From the NCBI RefSeq assembly GCF_000719955.1, contig NZ_JOII01000006.1, positions 1 to 64,000 on the forward strand: DNA of 64,000 nucleotides, in the 5' to 3' direction. The number at the start of each line of letters is the position of its first letter. Position 1 is the stretch's first letter. This document shows, piece after piece, positions 1 to 9,143 of the stretch. A model generated the notes under the pieces. The model was not told the DNA's origin and did no database searches. It worked only from the letters and a program-made list of their open reading frames with translations. The DNA comes from Streptomyces albidoflavus (lineage in GTDB: Bacteria > Actinomycetota > Actinomycetes > Streptomycetales > Streptomycetaceae). The translations under genes were made by a program, and so were the position numbers.

Positions 1-98
1 GTGGCCGGGACGAGCCGGACGAGCCGGACGGGCAGGACGGGCCGGGTGGCCGGGGCGAGGACGGTCGTCGACGGGCGGGGCCTGACCGTGGTGCGGGT

Positions 99-3000
99 GT
101 GGGGGAGCGGGGACCCGTGGATCTGCGGTTGGCGGTGCCCGCGGTGGCCGCGTGGGGTGCTGCGGCGCTGCTGGTCGGTGTGGGGCCCGGGTGGGCGTGG
201 GGTGTGGTGGGGGTGGCGTTGCTGGGGGCCGGGTGGGTGCTGGCGGGGGCGTGGGGAGGGCGCGAGGCGGATGGAGCCGGCCGGGGCGGGGTGCCGGCCG
301 GGCCGGGAGTGCGAGGGCGTGGCCGGTCCGGGGCCGGGCGCCGGAGGGGTTCCGGGAGCGGCCCGGTGTCCTCGCGCGCCCTCGCGAAGGCGCCGGTGCC
401 CGGGGTGCGGCGGACCAGGCTCTGTGTCGCGGCGGCCCTGCTCTGCGCGGCGGCCGGAGCCGCTTCGGCCGGGCTGCACGGGGCCGACCGCCACCGGGGG
501 CCCGTGCCGGAGCTGGCCGGGCGGCACGCGCGGGTCACCGCCGAGGTGGAGGTGACGGGGGACGCCCGTCCCGTACGGCAGCCGGGCGGGACGGCGGGGG
601 ACGAGTCGGGGCGGCCGCCCTCGCTGCTGGTCGACGGCCGGATCGTCGGCGTGGCCGAGGCGTCCGGCGCGGCGGTCCGGACGCGTACCCCCGTGCTGCT
701 GATCGTGCCCGTCCCCGACCGCGCGGACGGTGACCGGTGGCGCGGGCTGCTGCCCTCGACGCGGCTGCGGCTGACCGGGCGGCTCGCCCCGCCGCTCGAC
801 CCCGGCGGGCCCCACGCCGCCGTCCTGCGGCCCGCCCGGCCCGGCCCACCCGTGGTGACCGGTGAGCCCAGCCGCCTCCAGCAAATCGCGGGGGAGTTGC
901 GCGCCGGTCTCCGGACGGCTTCCGAAGGGCTGGAGGCGGACGCCCGGGCGTTGCTGCCCGCCCTGGTCGTCGGCGACACCGGGCGGGTCCCGGACGACCT
1001 GCGGGAGGCGTTCCGGGCCACGGACCTGACCCATCTCATGGCGGTCAGCGGCTCCAACCTCACCATCGTGCTGGCCCTGCTCATCGGGCCGCCGGGCCGC
1101 GCCCACCGGGCCGAACGCGGCGGACTGGCACCGCTGCTCGGACTCGGCCTGCGCACCACGGCCGTCGCGGGCGGCGCGCTGACCCTCGCCTTCGTCATCG
1201 TCTGCCGGCCCGAACCCAGCGTGGTGCGGGCCGCCGCCTGCGGAGCCGTGACCCTGCTGGCCGTCGCCACCGGCCGCCGCCGCAGCCTGGTCCCGGCACT
1301 CGCCGCCGCGGTGCTGCTGCTCTCCCTCTGGGACCCGTGGCTGGCGCGCGGCTACGGCTTCCTGCTGTCGGTGCTCGCCACGGGGGCACTGCTGCTGCTC
1401 GCACCCCGCTGGAGCGAGGCGCTCCGGGAACGCGGGGTACCGGCCCGGATCGCCGAGGCGGTGGCGGCGGCCGCAGCCGCACAGGCGGTCTGCGCACCGG
1501 TCGTCGCGGTGCTGTCGGCGCGCGTCGGCCTGGTCGCGGTCCCCTGCAACCTCGTCGCCGAGTTCGCCGTGGCCCCGGCCACCGTGCTCGGCTTCACCGC
1601 CCTGGCCCTGGCGCCCGTGCTGCCCGGCGCCGCCGAACTGGTCGCACGAGGCGCGGGTCTGCCCGCCGGGTGGATCGCCGGGGTGGCGCGGACCGGGGCC
1701 GCGCTGCCGGGGGCCGGCTTCGGCTGGCCGGGCGGCTGGGGAGGCGGCGCCCTGCTGGCCCTCGTCACGGTCGTCGTGGTCCTGGCGGCGCGCCGTCTGC
1801 TGCGCGGGCGGCGCCTGGTCGCGGTCGCCGTCGCGGTGCTGCTGGTGCTGTTCGTGGTGCAGCCGCCCGGCGTCACCCGCGTCGTCACCGGGTGGCCTCC
1901 GCCGGGGTGGCGGATGGTCCTCTGCGACGTGGGCCAGGGCGACGCGCTCGTCCTCGCCGCCGGCCCGGGCGCGGCCGTCGTCGTCGACACGGGTCCCGAC
2001 CCGCTCGCCGTCGACCGGTGCCTGCGCGTGCTCGGGATCAGCCGCGTTCCCCTGATCGTCCTGACCCACTTCCACGCCGACCACACCAGTGGCCTCGCCG
2101 GGGTCCTGCGCGGCCGCTCGGTCGGCCTGGTCGAGACGACCGCCCTCGCCGACCCGCCGGCGCAGGCCGCCCTGGTCCACCGCACCGCGGCGGGAGCCGG
2201 TGTCCCGGTGCGGGTCGCCTCGGCGGGGGAGGCCCGCCGGGCGGACGGCGGGCTCAGCTGGGAGGTGCTGTGGCCACCCGCCCCGTCCGGGCCGGACGCG
2301 CGGCCCTTCGGCACGCCGGACGGTGCCAACGACGCGAGCCTCACCCTGCTCGTCCGCACCGCCGGGCTCACTCTCCTGCTCCTCGGAGACCTGGAGCCAC
2401 CGGGCCAGCGGGCACTGGCCCGTACCGGACGGGTCCCGGCCGGCGTCGACGTGCTCAAGGTCGCGCACCACGGTTCCGCGCACCAGGACCCCGGGCTGCT
2501 GGCGGCGGCAGCGCCCCGCCTCGCCGTCGTCTCGGTCGGCGCGGACAACGGCTACGGCCACCCCGCGCCGAGCACCCTCGCCGCCTTCCGCGACCGGGGC
2601 GTCCCCCTCCACCGGACCGACCGGCAGGGGGACATCGCGGTACTGGGCGGGGACGGAGACGGGGACGGTGGCGGGGCCGGTCGCCCGGGTTCCCGCGCGA
2701 CCGGCGGCGTACCTCCCCTGCGGGTCGCCACCCGTGCCGGGGGTGCCGCCGGAACCGCGGCGGCCGGCGGAGGCGAGGCGTTCACCGTGGCGCGGGACGA
2801 CACTCCCGCCGGCGGGCCTCCGGGGAGCCGGGCCGGGGCGACCGGCGCCCCGGCCCGCCTGGAACGCTTGGCCCATGGACAAGATCATGACCGACGCCTA
2901 CCTCCGGCGGCTCGGCGTCGACCGCCCGGCCCGCCCGGACGCCGCCGCCCTGCACGCGCTGCACCTGGCCCACCTGCTGGCGGTGCCCTTCGAGAACCTC

Positions 3001-3707
3001 TCCGTCCACTTCGGCGAGGAGATCCGGCTCGACGGGGACAGCCTCGCCGAGAAGATCGCCGTGCGCCGCCGAGGAGGCTTCTGCTACGAACTGAACGGGG
3101 CCTTCGGCACCCTGGCGGACGCTCTCGGCTACCGCGTCGACTTCCTCCAGGCCAGAGTGCTGGACCGGGAGGGCCGCCCGGGCATCCCCTACGACCACAT
3201 GACGCTGCGGATCGAGGACGCGGACGGCGGCCGGTGGCTGGCCGACGTCGGTTTCGGGGCGTACCTCCACCGCCCGCTCGCCTACGACGAGCGGGGCGAA
3301 CAGCGGGACGGGGGCGGCCTCTTCCGGATCGAGGCGGCGGACGGCGGCGACCTGGTGGTGGTCCAGGACGGCGTGGCGAAGTACCTGTGGGAGGAACGGC
3401 CCCGGGCGCTGGCGGACTTCCGGGCCGGCTCCTGGTGGCACCGGACCTCGCCCGACTCGCACTTCCGGCGCTCACTGGTGTGCTCCCTGCCCACCCACGG
3501 CGGGTCCGGCCGGATCACCCTCAGCGGGCGCACCCTCAAGGCGACCGGCGCCGCCGTGGCCGAGGACGCGCCCGCCGACGCCACCCACACCCGCGAACTG
3601 GACTCCGACGCCGAGGTGCTGGAGGCGTACCGGACCTGGTTCGGCATGGAGTTCACCACCGTGCCGGAGGCCGCCCCGTTGCCGCACGGGGCTGGCTGTT
3701 GCCGTGA
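99..3707 (+). CDS. comEC: ComEC/Rec2-type DNA uptake channel protein, stop codon displaced
   Basis: Integral-membrane ComEC/Rec2 protein. In naturally competent bacteria this family moves single-stranded DNA across the membrane; its role in Streptomyces is unclear. The N-terminal third has hydrophobic helices, a central Competence domain follows (TDLTHLMAVSGSNL near residue 310), then more helices and a C-terminal metallo-beta-lactamase-like domain with LTHFHADHTSG near residue 655. The frame is already open at base 3 with no start before GTG 99, so the true start may lie upstream of the window. Recognisable ComEC sequence ends around base 2650-2860, with GC-rich third positions up to about 2870, but no in-frame stop occurs until 3707. 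The frame therefore runs through almost all of the next gene in a second frame, where the translation becomes Arg/Pro-rich and non-protein-like. The functional product may end in this odd tail, or a stop has been lost or shifted. The identification is firm; both ends are uncertain. Confidence 0.8.
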   Translation: MGERGPVDLRLAVPAVAAWGAAALLVGVGPGWAWGVVGVALLGAGWVLAGAWGGREADGAGRGGVPAGPGVRGRGRSGAGRRRGSGSGPVSSRALAKAPVPGVRRTRLCVAAALLCAAAGAASAGLHGADRHRGPVPELAGRHARVTAEVEVTGDARPVRQPGGTAGDESGRPPSLLVDGRIVGVAEASGAAVRTRTPVLLIVPVPDRADGDRWRGLLPSTRLRLTGRLAPPLDPGGPHAAVLRPARPGPPVVTGEPSRLQQIAGELRAGLRTASEGLEADARALLPALVVGDTGRVPDDLREAFRATDLTHLMAVSGSNLTIVLALLIGPPGRAHRAERGGLAPLLGLGLRTTAVAGGALTLAFVIVCRPEPSVVRAAACGAVTLLAVATGRRRSLVPALAAAVLLLSLWDPWLARGYGFLLSVLATGALLLLAPRWSEALRERGVPARIAEAVAAAAAAQAVCAPVVAVLSARVGLVAVPCNLVAEFAVAPATVLGFTALALAPVLPGAAELVARGAGLPAGWIAGVARTGAALPGAGFGWPGGWGGGALLALVTVVVVLAARRLLRGRRLVAVAVAVLLVLFVVQPPGVTRVVTGWPPPGWRMVLCDVGQGDALVLAAGPGAAVVVDTGPDPLAVDRCLRVLGISRVPLIVLTHFHADHTSGLAGVLRGRSVGLVETTALADPPAQAALVHRTAAGAGVPVRVASAGEARRADGGLSWEVLWPPAPSGPDARPFGTPDGANDASLTLLVRTAGLTLLLLGDLEPPGQRALARTGRVPAGVDVLKVAHHGSAHQDPGLLAAAAPRLAVVSVGADNGYGHPAPSTLAAFRDRGVPLHRTDRQGDIAVLGGDGDGDGGGAGRPGSRATGGVPPLRVATRAGGAAGTAAAGGGEAFTVARDDTPAGGPPGSRAGATGAPARLERLAHGQDHDRRLPPAARRRPPGPPGRRRPARAAPGPPAGGALREPLRPLRRGDPARRGQPRREDRRAPPRRLLLRTERGLRHPGGRSRLPRRLPPGQSAGPGGPPGHPLRPHDAADRGRGRRPVAGRRRFRGVPPPPARLRRAGRTAGRGRPLPDRGGGRRRPGGGPGRRGEVPVGGTAPGAGGLPGRLLVAPDLARLALPALTGVLPAHPRRVRPDHPQRAHPQGDRRRRGRGRARRRHPHPRTGLRRRGAGGVPDLVRHGVHHRAGGRPVAARGWLLP

Positions 3708-3720
3708 AGTAAGAGGGTGA
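2875..3720 (+). CDS. nat: arylamine N-acetyltransferase
   Basis: Cytosolic NAT-family enzyme that transfers an acetyl group from acetyl-CoA to arylamines, arylhydroxylamines or hydrazines. The 281-residue product has the typical length. The Cys-His-Asp triad is visible: C70 in RRGGFCYELNG, H108 in YDHMTL and D124 in WLADVGFG. The N-terminal YLRRLGVDRP and the PFENLSVHFG segment are also family hallmarks. Start ATG 2875 (MDKIMTDAYL) is chosen; ATG 2887 (MTDAYLRRLG) is an equally good alternative and nearer the usual length. It lies entirely within the open frame that continues from comEC, in a different frame. Codon third positions are GC-rich in this frame, so this is the real coding frame here. 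Confidence 0.9.
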   Translation: MDKIMTDAYLRRLGVDRPARPDAAALHALHLAHLLAVPFENLSVHFGEEIRLDGDSLAEKIAVRRRGGFCYELNGAFGTLADALGYRVDFLQARVLDREGRPGIPYDHMTLRIEDADGGRWLADVGFGAYLHRPLAYDERGEQRDGGGLFRIEAADGGDLVVVQDGVAKYLWEERPRALADFRAGSWWHRTSPDSHFRRSLVCSLPTHGGSGRITLSGRTLKATGAAVAEDAPADATHTRELDSDAEVLEAYRTWFGMEFTTVPEAAPLPHGAGCCREVRG

Positions 3721-3853
3721 GAAGGGGAGTTGGCCGGTAAGAGCAGTTGCGGGTGATTCGGACGGTCGGGGGTGAGTTGCCCCGAAAGTGGGGGCGGTGA
3801 TCGAATGGGTGGGCTAAACGGTAGTTGTTCCGCGGCGTTGGAGGGTGGTCCCC

Positions 3854-4741
3854 ATGTTCGGCTTCGGTGCGAAGCGGCGGGCTCGGCAGGCGGCGGGGCC
3901 GCTCTCCACCGTCGAGGTGCCGCCCACGGCCGGGGTGCTCAGCGGGCGGATCGTCGACGGCGAGCAGCGGGACGAACCGGTGCGGCACGCCGAGTTCACC
4001 CTCAGCGATTCGCTGGGGCGGACCGTGATCGAGGGTGGGCTCGACCCGTACGGCTCGTTCGTGGCGACCGTGCCGGCGGGGGAGTACCGGTTCGCGGTCT
4101 CGGCCGACGGACGCCGTCCCTTCCGGTCCTCGGTCGCGGTGGACGAGGGCGGTCACACGGACCTCGGCGACCTCCCGCTGGACAGCGTGCAGCCGCCGAC
4201 GCTGCCCGCGCCCGGCGACTGGGACGTGGAGCCCGCGCACTCCTCGATCGCCTTCACCGCCCGGCACATCGGGCTGGCCCGGGTGCACGGCCGGTTCAAC
4301 GTCTTCGCCGGTGCGGTGCGGATCGCCGAGCGGATGGAGGAGTCGGCGCTGCACGTCGTCATCGACGCCGCCTCGATCGACACCAACGTCCCCGCCCGCG
4401 ACAAGCACCTGCGCTCGCCCGACTTCCTCGACGCGGCACGCTTCCCGACGCTGGAGTTCTACGGCGACCGCTTCGCCCACCGGGGCGGCAGCCACTGGGC
4501 GGTCACCGGCGCGCTCTCCCTGCACGGTGTCACCCGTACGGTCACGCTGGAGACCGAGTACCTCGGGCTCGGCCACGGCATGGAGGGCGAGACCCGGGCC
4601 GCCTGCCGGGCCGTCACCGAACTCCACCGCGACGACTTCACCGTCAGCTGGCAGACGATGCTGGCCAAGGGCATCGCGGTCGTCGGGCCCAGCATCACCA
4701 TCGAGCTGGACATCCAGATCGTCCCCAAGGCCGTCGGCTGA
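3854..4741 (+). CDS. YceI family protein with N-terminal carboxypeptidase-like domain
   Basis: The C-terminal half (about residues 125-295) is a YceI-like lipocalin-fold domain, a family that binds isoprenoid-type or other hydrophobic ligands: GDWDVEPAHSSIAFTARH opens it, followed by DTNVPARDKHLRSPDFLDAARFP and a final TIELDIQIVPK. The first 120 residues resemble a carboxypeptidase regulatory-like beta domain (GRIVDGEQRDEPVRHAEFTL, DPYGSFVATVPAGEYRFAVS). No signal peptide or membrane segment is seen, so it is probably cytoplasmic. ATG 3854 is chosen over GTG 3845 because GGAGG sits at 3840-3844, nine bases upstream. The ligand cannot be told from sequence. Confidence 0.85.
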   Translation: MFGFGAKRRARQAAGPLSTVEVPPTAGVLSGRIVDGEQRDEPVRHAEFTLSDSLGRTVIEGGLDPYGSFVATVPAGEYRFAVSADGRRPFRSSVAVDEGGHTDLGDLPLDSVQPPTLPAPGDWDVEPAHSSIAFTARHIGLARVHGRFNVFAGAVRIAERMEESALHVVIDAASIDTNVPARDKHLRSPDFLDAARFPTLEFYGDRFAHRGGSHWAVTGALSLHGVTRTVTLETEYLGLGHGMEGETRAACRAVTELHRDDFTVSWQTMLAKGIAVVGPSITIELDIQIVPKAVG

Positions 4742-4809
4742 GCCGCCCCACGGGGAAGCGGGCACCGGCCGGTTTCCCCTCGCGGCCGGGCGCCGGTGAG
4801 AATGGCCCG

Positions 4810-5085
4810 GTGAGTGAAGAGAACGCCGCCGTCCCCGCCGACGAGGAGCCCCGCCACGTCCTGGTCCTCCCGGACCGCGACGCCGCCGAGGAGGCCGCCA
4901 CCGAACTCGCCGCCCGCTTCGGCCTCCGCGAGGAACCCCAGCTCGTCCGCGACGCCCTGGCCGGCGAGGACGACGCCGAGGACGCCCAGTGGCTGCTGGT
5001 CCTGACGGCCGCCGCGGGCGACCTCGACCCGGCGGAGCTGGACGCCTTCGCGGGCGAGTGGGACGGCTGGCGCGAGGAGCCGTAG
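4810..5085 (+). CDS. small acidic conserved hypothetical protein
   Basis: A 91-residue protein of unknown function, rich in Glu, Asp and Ala. It opens MSEENAAVPADEEPRHVLVL and ends DAFAGEWDGWREEP. The middle (LPDRDAAEEAATELAARFG) looks like a short alpha/beta unit followed by an acidic helix. There is no signal peptide, membrane segment or metal motif. GTG 4810 is the only start that gives the whole protein; third-position GC supports coding. It follows the YceI gene on the same strand after 68 bases and could be cotranscribed with it. I recognise it as the kind of small ribosome-inhibitor-like or ribonuclease-E-inhibitor-like acidic protein seen in actinomycetes, but cannot assign a function. 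Confidence 0.7.
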   Translation: MSEENAAVPADEEPRHVLVLPDRDAAEEAATELAARFGLREEPQLVRDALAGEDDAEDAQWLLVLTAAAGDLDPAELDAFAGEWDGWREEP

Positions 5086-5143
5086 GCCGGCGCACGGCCG
5101 CCCGCCCTTCCGCCGGTGCCGACGGGGGCCGGGTCCGCCTCTG

Positions 5144-5300
5144 GTGGGAAGTCGCCATGCTTGCGGTGCCGGGATTCCGCTCGGCGTCGTCAGCGACGTC
5201 GGCTGGGACCTGCGGGCCACCTTCGCCAAGGACGGCGGGGCTGCGGGCGCCGGGCTGCGGTCGTACGTCTTCCCGGTGGGTGCCGCAGTGGGGCTCCGGG
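5144..5300 (+). pseudogene. remnant of a HAD-family hydrolase
   Basis: The 272-base gap before holA holds a short frame reading GIPLGVVSDVGWDLRATFAK from about 5171. This closely resembles the middle motif of HAD-like hydrolases (typically GVPVGVVSNIGWDLRPVF in actinomycetes), then continues RSYVFPVG and loses similarity. No upstream DxDGT motif and no downstream KPD/DD motifs are present, and the frame runs without a stop into the holA region. It looks like an internal scrap of a decayed gene. The resemblance is by eye over about 25 residues, so confidence is moderate. Confidence 0.4.
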
Positions 5301-5357
5301 TGTCCGGCGTGACCGGTGGCGGACCCGTGTCGGTGGCCCGTGGGATGCTGGACGGCG

Positions 5358-6347
5358 ATGCCCAGGAAGACTGCCAACGACGATCCGCTCGCCCCGCTCA
5401 CCCTCGCCGTGGGCCAGGAGGATCTGCTTCTCGACCGCGCCGTGCAGCAGGTGGTGGCCGCCGCCCGTGCCGCCGACGCCGACACCGACGTACGCGACCT
5501 CACCTCGGACCAGCTCCAGCCCGGCACCCTAGCCGAGCTGACCAGCCCCTCGCTCTTCGCGGAGCGGAAGGTGGTCGTGGTGCGCAACGCCCAGGACCTG
5601 TCGGCGGACTCGGTCAAGGACGTCAAGGCGTACCTCGGGGCGCCGGTCGAGGAGATCACCCTCGTCCTGCTGCACGCCGGGGGAGCCAAGGGCAAGGGGC
5701 TGCTCGACGCGGCCCGCAAGGCGGGGGCCCGCGAGGTCGCCTGTCCGAAGATGACCAAGCCCGCCGACCGGCTGGCCTTCGTCAGGAGCGAGTTCCGGGC
5801 GCTGGGGCGTACCGCCACCCCGGAGGCGTCCCAGACGCTGGTCGACGCCATCGGCAGTGACCTGCGGGAGCTGGCCTCCGCGGTGACGCAGCTCGCCGCC
5901 GACGTCGAGGGGAACATCGACGAGGCGGTCGTCGGGCGGTACTACACCGGGCGCGCGGAGGCGTCGAGCTTCACCGTGGCCGACCGGGCGGTGGAGGGGC
6001 GCACGGCGGAGGCGCTGGAGGCCCTGCGCTGGTCGCTGTCGACCGGGGTGGCGCCGGTGCTCATCACCAGTGCGCTGGCGCAGGGGGTGCGGGCCATCGG
6101 GAAGCTCAGCTCCGCGCGTGGGGGGCGGCCCGCCGACCTCGCCCGGGAACTGGGGATGCCGCCCTGGAAGATCGACCGGGTCCGGCAGCAGATGCGGGGG
6201 TGGACCCCCGACGGGGTCGCCACCGCCTTGCGTGCGGTCGCCTTGGCCGACGCCGGGGTCAAGGGGGGCGGGGACGATCCCGAGTACGCCCTGGAGAAGG
6301 CGGTCGTCGCCATCGCCACGGCCGCGCGGGCGCGACAGGGGCGCTGA
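5358..6347 (+). CDS. holA: DNA polymerase III subunit delta
   Basis: Delta subunit of the clamp-loader complex, which opens the beta sliding clamp and loads it at primed sites during chromosome replication. The 329-residue protein has the expected layout: an N-terminal domain with DPLAPLTLAVGQEDLLLDRA and LTSPSLFAERKVVVVRNAQDL, and a C-terminal helical collar (AVEGRTAEALEALRWSLSTGVAPVLITSAL, then LGMPPWKIDRVRQQMRGW). The frame opens upstream at 5316, but ATG 5358 (MPRKTANDDPLAP) is the usual start in streptomycetes. comEC followed by holA and then rpsT is a conserved actinobacterial order. It is followed by a 52-bp palindrome that may end the transcript. Confidence 0.93.
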   Translation: MPRKTANDDPLAPLTLAVGQEDLLLDRAVQQVVAAARAADADTDVRDLTSDQLQPGTLAELTSPSLFAERKVVVVRNAQDLSADSVKDVKAYLGAPVEEITLVLLHAGGAKGKGLLDAARKAGAREVACPKMTKPADRLAFVRSEFRALGRTATPEASQTLVDAIGSDLRELASAVTQLAADVEGNIDEAVVGRYYTGRAEASSFTVADRAVEGRTAEALEALRWSLSTGVAPVLITSALAQGVRAIGKLSSARGGRPADLARELGMPPWKIDRVRQQMRGWTPDGVATALRAVALADAGVKGGGDDPEYALEKAVVAIATAARARQGR

Positions 6348-6378
6348 GTCTCTTTCCGGCGTGGCCGCCTTGCCCGGT

Positions 6379-6430
6379 GGCCTCAATCGCCGGCCGGGCT
6401 CACATGTGAGCCCGGCCGGCGATTGAGGCC
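6379..6430. repeat. 52-bp perfect palindrome built from two head-to-head repeat units
   Basis: The two 26-base arms are exact reverse complements. They begin GGCCTCAATCGCCGGCCGGG, meet at CACATGTG, and end ATTGAGGCC. Each arm is a close variant (AATC for AAGC) of the 22-bp dispersed repeat found at three other gaps in this window. It starts 31 bases after the holA stop and can form a long cruciform or RNA hairpin, so it may act as the holA terminator. Confidence 0.9.
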
Positions 6431-6515
6431 AATCAGTGAGCGGAAGGACCACCTGCGGTCAGCTGAAGGCGGTGCCCGGCACCCGAGCGGAAGATCAGGC
6501 GGCCAGGGACGCCGA

Positions 6516-6554
6516 AACCCCCGCCCCGCCCTGGGGAAGGGCGGAACGGGGGTT
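6516..6554 (-). terminator. candidate terminator of rpsT
   Basis: GC-rich hairpin: AACCCCCG and CCGCCC arms pair with GGGCGG and CGGGGGTT around a short loop. It lies downstream of rpsT on the minus strand, 130 bases past its stop. There is no U tract, as is usual in Streptomyces. The remainder of the 338-base gap between holA and rpsT shows no convincing gene. Confidence 0.55.
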
Positions 6555-6685
6555 CCGGTTCACTGCTGTGCTGGGTCCCGCACCCGCGTGGCGAACGCAG
6601 GCCGCGTGCGGGAACCGGGGTGCCGGCCGGGGAGCGGATGAGAGGGCCCGCTGTGGTCCCTGGCCGACGGTCGGATCAGATCCGG

Positions 6686-6952
6686 TCAGCCCTTGAGGGC
6701 GGCAGTCTGGGTGGCCAGCGCCGACTTCTTGTTGGCGGCCTGGTTCTTGTGGATGACGCCCTTGGAGACGGCCTTGTCGAGCTGGCGCGACGCGGCGCGC
6801 GTGTACTCGGTGGCCTTCTCCGCGTCACCCGCGGCCACGGCCTCGCGGGCCTTGCGGATAGCGGTCTTGAGCGACGACTTGACGGCCTTGTTGCGCAGGC
6901 GCGCCTTCTCGTTGGTCTTGTTCCGCTTGATCTGGGACTTGATGTTCGCCAC
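6686..6952 (-). CDS. rpsT: 30S ribosomal protein S20
   Basis: Primary-binding protein of the 30S subunit that contacts 16S rRNA helices 9 and 44. The 88-residue, highly basic helical protein starts [20 protein letters not shown] and contains [16 protein letters not shown] and [17 protein letters not shown], all typical of S20. It is a single-gene unit transcribed away from lepA, with its own leader between 6953 and about 7030 and a hairpin terminator downstream. Divergent rpsT/lepA is standard in actinomycetes. Confidence 0.97.
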   Translation of the reverse strand: MANIKSQIKRNKTNEKARLRNKAVKSSLKTAIRKAREAVAAGDAEKATEYTRAASRQLDKAVSKGVIHKNQAANKKSALATQTAALKG

Positions 6953-7242
6953 GAAAGAGCCTTTACAGGTTCAGGTTGGGTGTTTCCGGTCGTGTCCCGA
7001 CGCTGAGAGGGCTACGAGACACATCGGGCCAGGCTACCAGCGGCCCCACGCACGGCCCAAACCGGTCGCCGGTCCCCGCGCATGGGACGATGGGGGCCGC
7101 GGACCCCGGGGGTCGTGTGCCGGCCCGGTGGGCGCGCCCAGGCGGCGTGAGCCCACCCGAGGTGAGGCGCGTACTGCCCCCGTCCGGCTCCGCGCCGCCC
7201 GCCCGCCTCGACGTCTCGACGTCTCAAGAACCAGGACCACGC

Positions 7243-9114
7243 GTGCCCGCGACCCCCAGCCACGTTCCCGAGCCGAGTCGCACGGACCCGGCGCTGATCC
7301 GTAACTTCTGCATCATCGCCCACATCGACCACGGCAAGTCCACGCTGGCCGACCGGATGCTTCAGCTGACCGGCGTCGTCGAGCAGCGTGCGATGCGCGC
7401 GCAGTACCTCGACCGGATGGACATCGAGCGCGAGCGCGGCATCACCATCAAGTCGCAGGCCGTGCGTCTGCCGTGGGCCCCCACCGAGGGCCCCGACCAG
7501 GGCAGCACGCACATCCTGAACATGATCGACACCCCCGGCCACGTCGACTTCACCTACGAGGTCTCCCGGTCGCTCGCCGCCTGCGAGGGCACGGTCCTGC
7601 TGGTCGACGCGGCCCAGGGCATCGAGGCGCAGACCCTCGCCAACCTCTACCTGGCGATGGAGAACGACCTCACGATCATCCCGGTCCTCAACAAGATCGA
7701 CCTGCCGGCCGCCCAGCCGGAGAAGTTCTCCGAGGAGCTGGCCAACCTCATCGGCTGCGACCCCTCCGACGTGCTCAAGGTCTCCGCCAAGACCGGCATG
7801 GGCGTCGAGGCGCTGCTCGACAAGGTGGTCGCCGAGGTCCCCGCCCCGGTCGGCGTCAAGGACGCCCCGGCCCGCGCGATGATCTTCGACTCGGTCTACG
7901 ACTCGTACCGCGGTGTCGTCACCTACGTCCGGGTCGTCGACGGGCAGCTCAACAAGCGTGAGCGCATCCGGATGATGTCCACCGGCGCCACCCACGAGCT
8001 GCTGGAGATCGGCACCAACTCCCCGGAGATGCTCCCCGCCGACGGGCTCGGCGTGGGGGAGGTCGGCTACCTCATCACCGGCGTGAAGGACGTCCGCCAG
8101 TCCAAGGTCGGTGACACGATCACCTCGCTGTCCAAGGGCGCCGAGGTGCCGCTCGGCGGCTACAAGGACCCGAAGCCGATGGTCTTCTCGGGGCTGTACC
8201 CGCTGGACGGCTCGGACTACCCGCTGCTGCGCGACGCCCTCGACAAGCTCCAGCTCAACGACGCGGCCCTGGTCTACGAGCCGGAGACCTCCGCCGCGCT
8301 CGGCTTCGGCTTCCGCGTCGGCTTCCTCGGCCTGCTCCACCTCGACGTGATCCGCGAGCGGCTGGAGCGCGAGTTCAACCTCGACCTCATCGCCACCGCG
8401 CCCAACGTGGTCTACCGGGTCAACATGGAGGACGGCACCGAGCACCAGGTGACCAACCCCAGCGAGTTCCCCGAGGGCAAGATCGACGAGGTGTACGAGC
8501 CGGTGGTGCGCGCCACGATCCTCGCGCCCAGCGAGTTCATCGGCGCGATCATGGAACTCTGCCAGTCGCGGCGCGGCGTGCTGCTCGGCATGGACTACCT
8601 CTCCGAGGACCGGGTCGAGATCCGCTACACCCTGCCGCTGGCCGAGATCGTCTTCGACTTCTTCGACCAGCTGAAGTCCAAGACCCGCGGCTACGCCTCC
8701 CTGGACTACGAGCCCACCGGCGAGCAGAGCGCCCACCTGGTCAAGGTCGACATCCTGCTCCACGGCGACAAGGTCGACGCCTTCTCCGCCATCACCCACC
8801 GCGACCAGGCGTACGCCTACGGGGTGCGGCTGGTCGCGAAGCTGAAGGAGCTGATCCCGCGGCAGGCCTTCGAGGTGCCCGTGCAGGCGGCGATCGGCTC
8901 CCGGGTGATCGCCCGCGAGACCATCCGCGCCATCCGCAAGGACGTCCTCGCCAAGTGCTACGGCGGTGACATCTCGCGTAAGCGGAAGCTGCTGGAGAAG
9001 CAGAAGGAGGGCAAGAAGCGGATGAAGATGGTGGGCTCGGTCGAGGTCCCGCAGGAAGCCTTCATCGCGGTGCTGTCCAGCGACGACAGCGGTGGCGGCA
9101 AGGCCAAGAAGTAA
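7243..9114 (+). CDS. lepA: elongation factor 4 (LepA) GTPase
   Basis: Translational GTPase that acts on stalled or mistranslocated ribosomes and in 30S biogenesis. The 623-residue protein shows G1 AHIDHGKST at residues 26-34, the G3 DTPGH segment ([19 protein letters not shown]), G4 NKID, and the LepA-specific C-terminal domain ending [30 protein letters not shown]. The frame opens at 6976, but GTG 7243 ([21 protein letters not shown]) matches the usual streptomycete N terminus. It is monocistronic, with a hairpin 30 bases after the stop. Confidence 0.97.
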   Translation: MPATPSHVPEPSRTDPALIRNFCIIAHIDHGKSTLADRMLQLTGVVEQRAMRAQYLDRMDIERERGITIKSQAVRLPWAPTEGPDQGSTHILNMIDTPGHVDFTYEVSRSLAACEGTVLLVDAAQGIEAQTLANLYLAMENDLTIIPVLNKIDLPAAQPEKFSEELANLIGCDPSDVLKVSAKTGMGVEALLDKVVAEVPAPVGVKDAPARAMIFDSVYDSYRGVVTYVRVVDGQLNKRERIRMMSTGATHELLEIGTNSPEMLPADGLGVGEVGYLITGVKDVRQSKVGDTITSLSKGAEVPLGGYKDPKPMVFSGLYPLDGSDYPLLRDALDKLQLNDAALVYEPETSAALGFGFRVGFLGLLHLDVIRERLEREFNLDLIATAPNVVYRVNMEDGTEHQVTNPSEFPEGKIDEVYEPVVRATILAPSEFIGAIMELCQSRRGVLLGMDYLSEDRVEIRYTLPLAEIVFDFFDQLKSKTRGYASLDYEPTGEQSAHLVKVDILLHGDKVDAFSAITHRDQAYAYGVRLVAKLKELIPRQAFEVPVQAAIGSRVIARETIRAIRKDVLAKCYGGDISRKRKLLEKQKEGKKRMKMVGSVEVPQEAFIAVLSSDDSGGGKAKK

Positions 9115-9143
9115 CCCTCGCGGAAGCGAGGCGGAGCGCGGGT

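Noticed and set aside
1..555. Open frame starting at base 1 (GTG) on the plus strand.
   Set aside because: Out of frame with comEC; its Trp/Arg/Gly-rich translation is not protein-like.
3653..5917. A 754-codon minus-strand frame across YceI and holA regions.
   Set aside because: Low-complexity Arg/Pro/Gly translation that spans several true plus-strand genes and has no recognisable domain.
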